A DNA stretch of 10,854 nucleotides from Candidatus Caldarchaeum sp. (GCA_025054795.1 JANWZU010000170.1:1-10854), one strand, 5' to 3'; shown: positions 1 through 6,279, counted from the stretch's first letter. Program-made: numbers and translations. Notes: a model not told the origin generated them from the letters alone.

Positions 1-1
1 G

Positions 2-619
2 ATATCATTCGCCTCAGACAGGAGGCTGAGGGCTGAGGCGTTGAGGGATGCTGTAGGGGTTGACGACCTTGTTCTAGACGCAGGGGCTGGAAACGGCGTT
101 TTCACACAGGTCCTGCTTGAGACGCAGCCGAAGGTGAGGGACGTGGTTCTGCTCGACGCCATTCCTGAGATGCTTGCCAAAGCCTGCTTGAATCCGGGAA
201 TCGTAAACCCCGTGGTCGGAGATTTTGAAAAAACACCTTTCAGAGACGGAGTTTTCGACAGCGTTCTGATGGGCTTCTCTCTCCGGGATGCGAGGAACAT
301 GAACAACGCCTTGAGCGAAGTCAAGCGTGTGATGGCTGACGGCGGCAAGCTGGTCGTCGTGGACCTAGGCAAGCCCAACAACCCGCTGAAAAAGCTGGCC
401 CTAGCCGCTTACTGGAAAGCCCTAGCTCCGCTTCTGGCCTTCGTGGCTGTAGGCCGTGTAGGCTTGAGAGTCCACGCCATCTACAAAACCTACAGAAGGC
501 TTCCGAAAAACAGCCAGCTCAAGTCGATGCTGGAAAAATTCTTCACAGCCGTGGAGGTTAAGGAGAAGATGCTGGGCGGGGCTTTGATAGCCTTCGCCCG
601 GCTGAGCGCCGGTAAATAG
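2..619 (+). CDS. ubiE-like: UbiE/COQ5 (MenG)-type class I SAM methyltransferase, 5'-truncated
   Basis: Probable C-methyltransferase of quinone biosynthesis, using S-adenosylmethionine in the cytoplasm or at the membrane face. The SAM-binding glycine loop DAGAGNG lies at bases 77-97, with the acidic residue ending the second strand (LLDAIPEM) near 155. A UbiE-style block follows (MGFSLRDARN, then RVMADGGKLVVVDLGKP). The C-terminal third (YWKALAPLLA, then MLGGALIAFARL) also follows the UbiE layout. The frame is open to the left edge and already resembles family sequence there (ISFASDRRLRAEALRDA), so the start is outside the window; the TTG at 41 would cut off the conserved N-terminal helix. The gene ends with TAG at 617-619, followed by a pyrimidine-rich stretch that may be a weak terminator. 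The exact substrate (menaquinone-type or another quinone) is inferred from family only; another small-molecule methyltransferase is possible. Confidence 0.75.
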   Translation: MSFASDRRLRAEALRDAVGVDDLVLDAGAGNGVFTQVLLETQPKVRDVVLLDAIPEMLAKACLNPGIVNPVVGDFEKTPFRDGVFDSVLMGFSLRDARNMNNALSEVKRVMADGGKLVVVDLGKPNNPLKKLALAAYWKALAPLLAFVAVGRVGLRVHAIYKTYRRLPKNSQLKSMLEKFFTAVEVKEKMLGGALIAFARLSAGK

Positions 620-641
620 CTCCTTCTTTTACGCTGGCTGC

Positions 642-743
642 GTGGTCGGTGTTGTTTCGGCTGAGGCTCTCCAAAACCTTGCGGCGCAGGTGGAGGCGAA
701 GGTGTTAAATACGCTGATGCAGCAGGGTGTGAAGGGGCTGTGA
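642..743 (+). CDS. Possible small ORF, 33 aa, overlapping the start of the protease gene
   Basis: I do not recognise this protein. A GTG at 642 opens a 33-codon frame ending in TGA at 741-743, and the protease GTG at 740 shares those bases (GTGA), the same junction style as the next gene pair. Codon choice (GTG, GTT, GCT, GAG, AAG, CTG) matches the neighbours. The product would be an uncharged N-terminus followed by a probable amphipathic helix (AEALQNLAAQVEAKVLNTL) with no membrane segment. A TATA-like TAAATA at 613-618 sits about 27 bases upstream of the GTG, which would suit a leaderless transcript. Against it: the ORF is very short, the in-frame stop at 603 allows no useful extension, and a TATA-like TTAAATAC inside it could simply be the protease promoter. 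Confidence 0.33.
   Translation: MVGVVSAEALQNLAAQVEAKVLNTLMQQGVKGL
703..713 (+). promoter_or_regulatory. TATA-like box, candidate promoter for the presenilin-like gene
   Basis: TTAAATAC at 705-712 is centred about 27 bases before a predicted transcription start near 735, leaving a leader of about 5 bases before the GTG at 740. It lies inside the possible small ORF, so the two readings compete: either the small ORF is real and the protease is read with it, or this is the protease promoter. Confidence 0.3.
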
Positions 744-1558
744 ACGAGTATCTCACGAAGCTTACGCCGGTCGTGCTTACTCTTGCTATGGCTTGGTTCT
801 TCCAGCTGGCTGTCGAGGGGGTGCTGCTTCCCCAGCCAGTGATCACCCCGCTTCCCGAAGAAGCTGGTCAGGGTTCTTCTCAGCTTTTGACTCCTACGCC
901 CTACGTCAACTCGCTGGTTGTAGTCTCAGCCATGTTCGTCGGAAGTTTTGCGATGATTGCTCTGCTGAGGTTTAGGAAGCTGGTGCGTGCGTTTGTTTTG
1001 ACGGTTTTCGCCTTCGTGGCCATGACAACGGCCATGTTCTACCTGATGCTTTTGACCGACCTAAGCATCGAGGCTATCCTAGCGCTGTCCGCCACGGGCG
1101 GCGTTGCCGCTGCGGCAGCTGTTTCCTCGAGGTCTGAGGCGGCGTGTATGCTTGCATCCTGCTACGTCGCCTCCTCCTCAGGAGTCATTCTCGGCTCATC
1201 GATACCCTTCTGGACCTCTATTGTGCTGCTGGTGGCGATATCGGTCTACGACATGCTGGTTGTGTTCAGGGGTCATTTGAGGAGGTTGGGGGAGGTTGAC
1301 ACAAGCGCCCTCAAGGGCCTTGTGGTTGACTTCCGAGGCCTGACGATAGGTCTGGGCGACCTCTTCTTCTACACAGTCCTGTATTCTTTCGTCATGACCA
1401 ACCTAGGGCTGCTACCAGCCGCAGCTGCTTTCGCAGGGCTGCTCGCAGGCTACGTAGCCACTCTGAGGCTTGCGAAGCTGAGGCCCGTCTTCCCCGGCCT
1501 GCCTCTTACAATAATCACAGCGCTGGTCCTTTCTTTCACGGTGTACTTGATGGTTTGA
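740..1558 (+). CDS. Presenilin/signal peptide peptidase-like intramembrane aspartyl protease (family A22)
   Basis: Predicted nine-helix intramembrane protease that would cut transmembrane segments of membrane proteins or leftover signal peptides. The two catalytic aspartates of the GxGD class are visible: D171 in the YD motif (SVYDMLVV) and D207 in GLGD (TIGLGDLFF). The third signature, PALP of presenilins, appears as PGLP at residues 252-255 at the start of the last helix. Hydrophobic segments lie near residues 8-30, 56-78, 82-107, 110-128, 133-150, 155-174, 197-220, 222-243 and 251-271. At 272 residues it is a minimal enzyme without the large loops of eukaryotic presenilins, as in archaeal homologues. 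The GTG start at 740 keeps the first helix whole; the ATG at 789 would cut it. Its stop overlaps the next gene's TTG (TTGA), suggesting translational coupling. Natural substrates are unknown. Confidence 0.85.
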   Translation: MNEYLTKLTPVVLTLAMAWFFQLAVEGVLLPQPVITPLPEEAGQGSSQLLTPTPYVNSLVVVSAMFVGSFAMIALLRFRKLVRAFVLTVFAFVAMTTAMFYLMLLTDLSIEAILALSATGGVAAAAAVSSRSEAACMLASCYVASSSGVILGSSIPFWTSIVLLVAISVYDMLVVFRGHLRRLGEVDTSALKGLVVDFRGLTIGLGDLFFYTVLYSFVMTNLGLLPAAAAFAGLLAGYVATLRLAKLRPVFPGLPLTIITALVLSFTVYLMV

Positions 1559-2433
1559 GACCGCTCCGCAGTCCTGAGGAGGTTGCGAGATGCTGCACGC
1601 TCGGGCTGTTGCTAGAGCTGGCGACCACGCCTAAGCCGGGCCTCGTCGACAGAACCTCGAAAACAGAGCTCTACCCGCATTTCACCTCGTCAGCCACTGC
1701 ACTCTACAGGCATTTCCGCAACGCTGCGGCCGGCAGGTCTGTAGGCGACGTTGTGCTAGAGGCTTGCGAAGAGATGGTCTCGGTTCAAAGCGGAGGAAAC
1801 ACCCACCTAGGCGCCGTGCTTCATCTAACCCCTTTGGCTAAGGCTGCGGGGCTGTGCAGCTCCTTCAGGCATCTCAGGAGGAAAGCCGTTGAGGTGCTGT
1901 GGAGAATGGACCATGTGGAGACGCTCAAGCTGTTCAGGGCGATACGCTCCGTCAACCCAAGCCACCTCGGCCGTGTAGCTTACTTAGACGTTCATCAGGA
2001 CAGAACATACAGGCTGATTGAAGAGAGGCGGCTGGGAATCTTGCAGGCCTTCAAACCATACGAGAAGTTCGAGGCAGTTGCTGCCGAGTACTGCACCGGC
2101 TACCGCAACAGCTTCGTCCACGGCTACGCCTACCTCAAGAATCAGCTGAAACATCTCGACATCAACACAGCAGGGGTCAACACCTTCCTCAACATACTTA
2201 GCCACCTGCCCGACAGCCATGTTTCGAGGATGTTCGGCAGAGCTGCTGCACGGGCTCTTTCGAGAATGGCGGGGGATGTGCTGTCGAGGGGAGGCTGGCA
2301 AACGGCCGGCGGCAGGGCCGCTTTTGAGAGGTTGGCTGAGAAGGTTGGAAGGGCTGGTTTTAAGCCGGCGGCAACGGCAGACATTCTTGCGGTTTCTTAC
2401 ACGCTCCTGCTTCTGAGCGGGTGGAGGCCTTGA
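1555..2433 (+). CDS. citG-like: Triphosphoribosyl-dephospho-CoA synthase family protein (CitG/MdcB-like)
   Basis: Homologue of the enzyme that makes 2'-(5''-triphosphoribosyl)-3'-dephospho-CoA from ATP and dephospho-CoA, the prosthetic-group precursor of citrate lyase and malonate decarboxylase. Family hallmarks are clear: TTPKPGLVDR at residues 24-33, SGGNTHLG at 79-86, DSHVSRMFG at 220-228 and a C-terminal ATADILAVSYTLLLL helix. Length (292 aa) is typical. The TTG start at 1555 overlaps the protease stop at 1556-1558. No citrate lyase, malonate decarboxylase or acyl carrier gene is present, so the bacterial role cannot be assumed; archaeal homologues commonly lack those partners, and the true product may be another nucleotide-derived cofactor. 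Fold and family are secure; the precise reaction is inferred. Confidence 0.8.
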   Translation: MRPLRSPEEVARCCTLGLLLELATTPKPGLVDRTSKTELYPHFTSSATALYRHFRNAAAGRSVGDVVLEACEEMVSVQSGGNTHLGAVLHLTPLAKAAGLCSSFRHLRRKAVEVLWRMDHVETLKLFRAIRSVNPSHLGRVAYLDVHQDRTYRLIEERRLGILQAFKPYEKFEAVAAEYCTGYRNSFVHGYAYLKNQLKHLDINTAGVNTFLNILSHLPDSHVSRMFGRAAARALSRMAGDVLSRGGWQTAGGRAAFERLAEKVGRAGFKPAATADILAVSYTLLLLSGWRP

Positions 2434-2455
2434 AGACAAGCTGAAATACCGTGGA

Positions 2456-3868
2456 GTGGCTGATGCTACGTTGGCTCAGGAAAGCGGCTGGAGCGTCTTC
2501 TGGTCCTCGAGAGTTTCTAGGGCTGGAGTGGTTCTTCTAGCTCTGCAGATAGCCGTCTCAGTCTACGTTCTTTTTTCATATCCTCTTGACTTCGGAACAA
2601 GATACTGGAACAACCCAGCCTACTGGTCCGACAACCCGAAAGAAGTTGCACCCGAGTGGGCCAACCTCTTCAGCTCGAAGCCAAGCCCAAGACACATTCT
2701 CGTAAGCTTCGAAAACGTAGGGGAAAGTGCTGAAAAAGCCATCAGCTACGTGTACGAAGACTTCCCCAGCTTCGTCTCAGTCTCGGTGTCCGATGTGAAG
2801 TACTCCCAGCGGCCTCCCGTCGTCCTGTTCGAGCTTCAGAGACCCGACGGCAGCGTCGTGATGTTCTACACTCTCTCGGCATCGCCTCCGACGCCGGGGG
2901 AGTCGCCACCCTTCCTCAGACATTTCGAAACCCCTCTCCGAGCCTACCTCAGCGGCGACCTGCAGGCCGGAAGGTTTCTGAGCCGTTTCCTCGAAGCTGT
3001 TTACGGCGTAGATTTTTCGGCGGAGAAGGTTGTTAGGGAGGGTGTTGAGAAGGCTTTGTTCGGCGTGCCTGAGGCCGGAGGATTCAGGCCTCTTTCTGGG
3101 CTGTATGTTCTGCGGGTAAGCGTGGTGAGAGACAGCCCGGAAGACGTTGTGGGCCGTGTTTCGTTCGTGGCCGGCGGTAAGGTTTACGGGTTGGCTGGGA
3201 CGGACAGGCTTGGCAGAGACCTTGCTACAGGTTTGCTGTTCGGGTTCCCCGTCGCTCTTTTGATAGGCGTCTCAACCGCTGTTCTGACCACGGCTGTGGG
3301 CTCTTCTCTGGGCATGCTGAGCGGCTACATGGGCGGCAAAGTTGACGAAGCCATCCAGAGAGTCTGCGACGTTCTGAACAACATCCCCCTACTCCCCCTC
3401 CTGATATTCTTCACCTTCATCTTCAAGCCAAGCATCTGGATAATCATCCTGATACTCGTGGCCTTCGGCTGGTCCGGCCTAGCCGTCATAGTCCGTTCGA
3501 TAGTGCTGCAGGCTAGGACAGCCCAGTACGTGGAAGCAGCAGAGTCGCTGGGAGTATCACGCAGCAGAATACTTCTCAGACACATCACGCCCCAGATAGC
3601 TCCTTTCCTCATCTCCCAGATGATCTTCTCGACGCCTTCAGCGATCTTGGCTGAAGCAGCGCTGAGCTTCCTAGGGCTTGGAGACCCTTCGCTGCCGAGC
3701 TGGGGCCAGATTCTCGAGTACGCCTTCAGAAGCGGCGGGCTGAACCTAGGCCTTTGGTGGTGGATTCTTCCGCCGGGCGGGTTGATCGCTTTGACGGGCT
3801 TCACTTTCGTGTTGATATCGCTTGGGCTGGAGCCTGTCGTAAACCCGAGGCTTAGGAGGGTTGGATGA
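2456..3868 (+). CDS. dppC-like: Peptide/nickel-type ABC transporter permease (DppC family) with large extracytoplasmic insert
   Basis: Inner-membrane permease of an oligopeptide-class ABC importer. One helix lies at residues 22-40, followed by about 205 hydrophilic residues (42-247). The canonical DppC block begins at GTDRLGRDLATGLLFG (248-263). The EAA loop that docks the ATPase is at 360-380 (EAAESLGVSRSRILLRH), and the typical C-terminus includes AALSFLGLGDPSLPSWG. The usual DppC is about 300 aa; this one is 470 because of the insert, which topology places outside the cell. The GTG at 2456 is the only standard start in this frame after the stop at 2414. It lacks a good ribosome-binding site, and the reading frame looks natural back to the citG stop (EDKLKYRG), so a lost base or a CTG start at 2441 is possible. 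It overlaps or abuts the ATPase gene. No DppB partner or binding protein is nearby. Confidence 0.85.
   Translation: MADATLAQESGWSVFWSSRVSRAGVVLLALQIAVSVYVLFSYPLDFGTRYWNNPAYWSDNPKEVAPEWANLFSSKPSPRHILVSFENVGESAEKAISYVYEDFPSFVSVSVSDVKYSQRPPVVLFELQRPDGSVVMFYTLSASPPTPGESPPFLRHFETPLRAYLSGDLQAGRFLSRFLEAVYGVDFSAEKVVREGVEKALFGVPEAGGFRPLSGLYVLRVSVVRDSPEDVVGRVSFVAGGKVYGLAGTDRLGRDLATGLLFGFPVALLIGVSTAVLTTAVGSSLGMLSGYMGGKVDEAIQRVCDVLNNIPLLPLLIFFTFIFKPSIWIIILILVAFGWSGLAVIVRSIVLQARTAQYVEAAESLGVSRSRILLRHITPQIAPFLISQMIFSTPSAILAEAALSFLGLGDPSLPSWGQILEYAFRSGGLNLGLWWWILPPGGLIALTGFTFVLISLGLEPVVNPRLRRVG
3854..3860 (+). promoter_or_regulatory. Strong Shine-Dalgarno sequence before the DppD-type gene
   Basis: AGGAGGG is the clearest ribosome-binding site in the window. 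It touches the TTG at 3861 but lies about 9 bases before the TTG at 3870, so spacing favours the second start. Confidence 0.6.
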
Positions 3869-4823
3869 GTTGCTCGAAGTTGAGGGTCTAACGCTCCACT
3901 ACTATTCGGGAGGAGGGGTTGTCAAGGCTGTTGACGGCGTGGGTTTCAGGATTGGGGAGGCTGAGACGCTCGGGCTTGTGGGCGAGTCGGGATGCGGCAA
4001 AACCAGCACAGGGCTTGCGTTGATGAGGATGCTTCCACGCAACGTAGCCCACTTCGGCGGAAAAGCTCTCCTAGACGGGATCGACCTGCTGTCGCTTGAA
4101 GCAAAGAGGTTCGACATGGAAATAAGATGGCGCGTGGTTTCGATGGTTTTCCAAGGCGCCATGAACAGCTTCAACCCCGTCCTGAAAGTGGGCCATCAAG
4201 TGGCTGAGCCGCTGGTGGTTAAGGAGGGGCAGAGGATGGAGGAGGCTTTGAAGACTGTCAGAAGCCTGTTTAGGCAGGTCGGCCTTTCGGAGGAGGTTGC
4301 GGACAGATATCCGCATGAGCTGAGCGGCGGAATGAAGCAGAGGGCCATGATAGCCATGGCACTGGTGCTCAACCCCAAGCTCCTCATACTCGACGAGCCG
4401 ACGTCGGCGCTGGACGTGTCCGTGCAAACGCAGATAATGAACCTGCTGAAGAGGCTTAAGAGGGAGCGTGGCCTCTCGATGATTTTCATAACGCATGACT
4501 TGGCTCTGGTTAGCGACATAGCCGACGCCGTCGCCGTGATGTATGCTGGGGAGATAGTGGAGTACGGAGTCTCAGACGACATGCTCACCTCGCCCCTCCA
4601 CCCATACACTCAGAAGCTGCTCAAGTCCATTCCAAGGCTCAAAGGCCCTAAGACCCTCGAGTACATCCCCGGAGCTCCTCCCAACCTAGTCAACCCCCCT
4701 CCCGGATGCCGGTTTCACCCACGTTGTCCGCAGGTCTTCGACAGATGCAGGAATGAAAAACCCTACGACATTAAGAAAGGCAAGGCTTCTGTGAAGTGCT
4801 GGCTCTACGCCCTCGAAAGGTAG
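3861..4823 (+). CDS. dppD-like: Peptide/nickel-type ABC transporter ATP-binding protein (DppD/OppD family)
   Basis: Cytoplasmic ATPase expected to energise the adjacent DppC-type permease. Walker A is GESGCGKT (residues 41-48), the Q-loop glutamine is 98, the signature is LSGGM (154-158), Walker B is LLILDEP (174-180) and the switch histidine is 212 (THDLAL). The oligopeptide-class C-terminal extension follows (HPYTQKLLKSIPRL, YIPGAPPNLVNPP, CRFHPRC). Four cysteines, C283, C289, C296 and C313, match the pattern that binds a 4Fe-4S cluster in a structurally characterised bacterial DppD. A strong ribosome-binding sequence AGGAGGG (3854-3860) directly abuts the TTG at 3861, so the in-frame TTG at 3870 (MLEVEGLTL) is probably the better-spaced start; the first overlaps dppC by 8 bases, the second does not. 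No DppF partner follows; the next gene converges from the other strand. Confidence 0.9.
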   Translation: MDELLEVEGLTLHYYSGGGVVKAVDGVGFRIGEAETLGLVGESGCGKTSTGLALMRMLPRNVAHFGGKALLDGIDLLSLEAKRFDMEIRWRVVSMVFQGAMNSFNPVLKVGHQVAEPLVVKEGQRMEEALKTVRSLFRQVGLSEEVADRYPHELSGGMKQRAMIAMALVLNPKLLILDEPTSALDVSVQTQIMNLLKRLKRERGLSMIFITHDLALVSDIADAVAVMYAGEIVEYGVSDDMLTSPLHPYTQKLLKSIPRLKGPKTLEYIPGAPPNLVNPPPGCRFHPRCPQVFDRCRNEKPYDIKKGKASVKCWLYALER

Positions 4824-5089
4824 ACGAAGATGCTGAAGCCCGCTAGGCCTAGGAGGTTGAGCATCAGCAGCGGGTAAGCTATCTCAGCTCTTTCACTCCA
4901 AGAAAGCATGTAGAACATGTAGGCTGCGTACATGTGCTGGAGGAGGAAAATTGCTGTGAGCGCCACTAAGGCGTTTGTGAACTTCGTCCTAGCAAGCCTC
5001 CTCGTAAGGATGTAGTTTCGCAGCGAGTAGAGGAGAGCGAGGACTATCATCAGGGATATGAGTATGTTGGTCAGCCAGAGCGGCCCCAT
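4805..5089 (-). CDS. Small three-helix membrane protein, cotranscribed with a winged-helix regulator
   Basis: Unrecognised 94-aa membrane protein with hydrophobic segments near residues 5-22, 39-62 and 70-91, a basic loop after the first helix (LTRRLARTK) and an acidic turn before the third (SERAE). The ATG at 5087-5089 lies inside the 3' end of the regulator gene, a 19-base overlap that argues for translational coupling. Archaeal genomes often pair a winged-helix regulator of this type with a small membrane protein (haloarchaeal pairs include the DUF7521 type, from memory), so a sensor or anchor role for the regulator is an inference. The 3' end overlaps the oppositely directed DppD-type gene by 19 bases. 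No catalytic or metal-binding motif is evident. Confidence 0.65.
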   Translation of the reverse strand: MGPLWLTNILISLMIVLALLYSLRNYILTRRLARTKFTNALVALTAIFLLQHMYAAYMFYMLSWSERAEIAYPLLMLNLLGLAGFSIFVYLSRA

Positions 5090-5406
5090 GCGACGCTCGC
5101 CTTAGCCTGTTTCGATGACAAAGCCTCCTCGACAATCGAGTCAAGCACATCCATGTTTTCGCGGACCATGGGCGCAAGCCTGTACTTGACGTCGTACCGC
5201 TGTCCCTCGGCTTCGACGAAACCGTTTTCCAGCAGGACCTCGAGATGATGCTGTACTGTTTTGTAGTTCAGCCGGAGTGAGGTGGCTATTCTGTTGGCGT
5301 TGCGTGCGCCGGTTTTAAGAAGGATGAGTATCAGCAGCCTTGTTGGTCCTCCCTTCGTCCCCAGCAGAAGCCACCAAAACAGGCGCCTTATCGGTTTGTC
5401 CACCAA
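5071..5406 (-). CDS. Winged helix-turn-helix transcriptional regulator (ArsR-like archaeal type)
   Basis: DNA-binding protein of 111 aa. The helix-turn-helix spans about residues 20-77: GGPTRLLILILLKTG opens it, ARNANRIATSLRLNYKT holds the turn, and TVQHHLEVLLENGFVE is the recognition helix leading into the wing (GQRYDVKYRLA). This is the typical archaeal GPTR...YKTVxHHLxVL arrangement. An acidic C-terminal helix (ENMDVLDSIVEEAL) may serve dimerisation. No metal-binding cysteines of classical ArsR sensors are present, so the signal may come from the overlapping membrane protein gene downstream. The start is TTG at 5404-5406 or GTG at 5401-5403 (MDKPIRR); a GGAG lies just upstream. It sits 23 bases after the cyclase gene on the same strand and may be read with it or from a weak promoter near 5434. 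Its targets are unknown. Confidence 0.8.
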   Translation of the reverse strand: MVDKPIRRLFWWLLLGTKGGPTRLLILILLKTGARNANRIATSLRLNYKTVQHHLEVLLENGFVEAEGQRYDVKYRLAPMVRENMDVLDSIVEEALSSKQAKASVAWGRSG

Positions 5407-5428
5407 CTCCAGACGACTGCCGCAGTTG

Positions 5429-5440
5429 ATTACTTAACCT
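5429..5440 (-). promoter_or_regulatory. Weak TATA-like box, possible promoter of the regulator gene
   Basis: Read on the - strand, GGTTAAGTAATC is centred about 27 bases before the regulator start at 5403-5406, the spacing expected for a leaderless transcript. The match to an archaeal TATA box is poor and it overlaps the cyclase stop codon, so this is tentative. Confidence 0.22.
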
Positions 5441-6260
5441 TTTCCCTAAAACCAACAGCCACAGGCCTAACCAGCGAACCCGTTCCTCCCAAAACCTTCA
5501 GAGGCGCAACGAACACCGCCGACACGTATACCTTGTCCCTGGCCAGCTCCTCTAGGTAGAGGCTCTTCATCACGTGTATGCCTGCGTCAACTAAGAACAT
5601 CAGATGAACTGTGAAAGGCTTCGGCACAGCCATGGCGAGGTTGTCTATTCCCAGAAGGGATATTCTTCGGTTTATCAGCCATCGGGCGCTCTCCTCGGTT
5701 ATGCCTGCGAAGTCGTGTAGATACTTCTCCTTGTCGGTTGTGAAGTAGCGTGAGTAGCCTGTTCTGACGAGCGCCACATCTCCTTCGTTCAAGCTTACAC
5801 CCTCATACTGCAGACATTTCTCAAGGTCTTCGGCGGTTATCCCGTACCGTGGCGGAAGTATGTCGAGGCCCTTTGAGGCGGGGACGTCGAGCAAAACCCC
5901 TCTCTTGACGTAGATCGGTATCTCCTCGGTTCCGTACTTGGTGTAGCCGGTGTGTTTGACGATTTCACCGGCCTTCACACCTCCATGCAGAAGGCCTTCT
6001 CTCGCCATGTGGCACTTGGCGTCTATGTGTGTGCCTGAATGCATGCTGGTTATCACAAGCTCCATCGAGTCGGAGAAGCCGGGCGCAACCTTCTCGAACA
6101 ACTGCCTAGTGTACTGATGGTATCGGTATATCACCATGGAGTAGGGCGGGTCCTCGGGGTGGACAGGCATGCCGTTGAAGTAGGGCTGACCCAAGTCATA
6201 GACTTTAGCCGAGGAAAGAGCTTTGATAAAATCCTCTACACCGCTCACGCCTAAACACAC
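5430..6260 (-). CDS. Cyclase family / kynurenine formamidase-like metal-dependent hydrolase
   Basis: Member of the cyclase superfamily (Pfam PF04199 type), which includes kynurenine formamidase and isatin hydrolase; these use divalent metal to hydrolyse N-formyl, cyclic amide or lactam bonds. The metal-binding signature HxGTHxDxxxH is present at residues 74-84 (HSGTHIDAKCH, ligands H74, H78, D80 and H84). It also has the family's opening VYDLGQPYFNGMPVHP, the mid-protein ALVRTGYSRYF and GIDNLAMAVP blocks, and a C-terminal AGIHVMKSLYLEELA. The length of 276 aa is slightly above the bacterial norm. Starts are GTG at 6258-6260 or GTG at 6246-6248; the second suits an upstream TATA-like box. The gene follows the CoA-transferase gene by 12 bases, so a shared catabolic or salvage route is likely. 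Substrate unknown; kynurenine itself is not implied, since no other kynurenine pathway gene is present. Confidence 0.82.
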   Translation of the reverse strand: MCLGVSGVEDFIKALSSAKVYDLGQPYFNGMPVHPEDPPYSMVIYRYHQYTRQLFEKVAPGFSDSMELVITSMHSGTHIDAKCHMAREGLLHGGVKAGEIVKHTGYTKYGTEEIPIYVKRGVLLDVPASKGLDILPPRYGITAEDLEKCLQYEGVSLNEGDVALVRTGYSRYFTTDKEKYLHDFAGITEESARWLINRRISLLGIDNLAMAVPKPFTVHLMFLVDAGIHVMKSLYLEELARDKVYVSAVFVAPLKVLGGTGSLVRPVAVGFREKVK

Positions 6261-6266
6261 CAGTGG

Positions 6267-6279
6267 AATAATTTATTGT
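6267..6279 (-). promoter_or_regulatory. TATA-like box, possible internal promoter of the cyclase gene
   Basis: Read on the - strand, an AATAAATTATT stretch covers the 3' end of the CoA-transferase gene and is centred about 26 bases before the GTG at 6246-6248, consistent with leaderless initiation at that start. The gene may equally be read through from the CoA-transferase promoter. Confidence 0.33.

Noticed and set aside
619..641. Pyrimidine-rich stretch after the methyltransferase as a terminator
   Set aside because: The T runs are short and interrupted by C; too weak to list as a separate feature.
490..846. 118-codon open frame on the - strand across the methyltransferase/protease junction
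   Set aside because: Low-complexity Pro/Arg/Ser-rich translation that spans two genes and their gap; a shadow of GC-rich coding sequence on the other strand.
3325..3804. 159-codon open frame on the - strand inside the permease gene
   Set aside because: Fully contained in a gene with strong DppC motifs; its translation has no recognisable domain.
6252..6258. TAAACAC at the cyclase start matching the half-site near the permease promoter
   Set aside because: A 7-mer is expected about once per strand pair in a window this size, and no second arm is present here.
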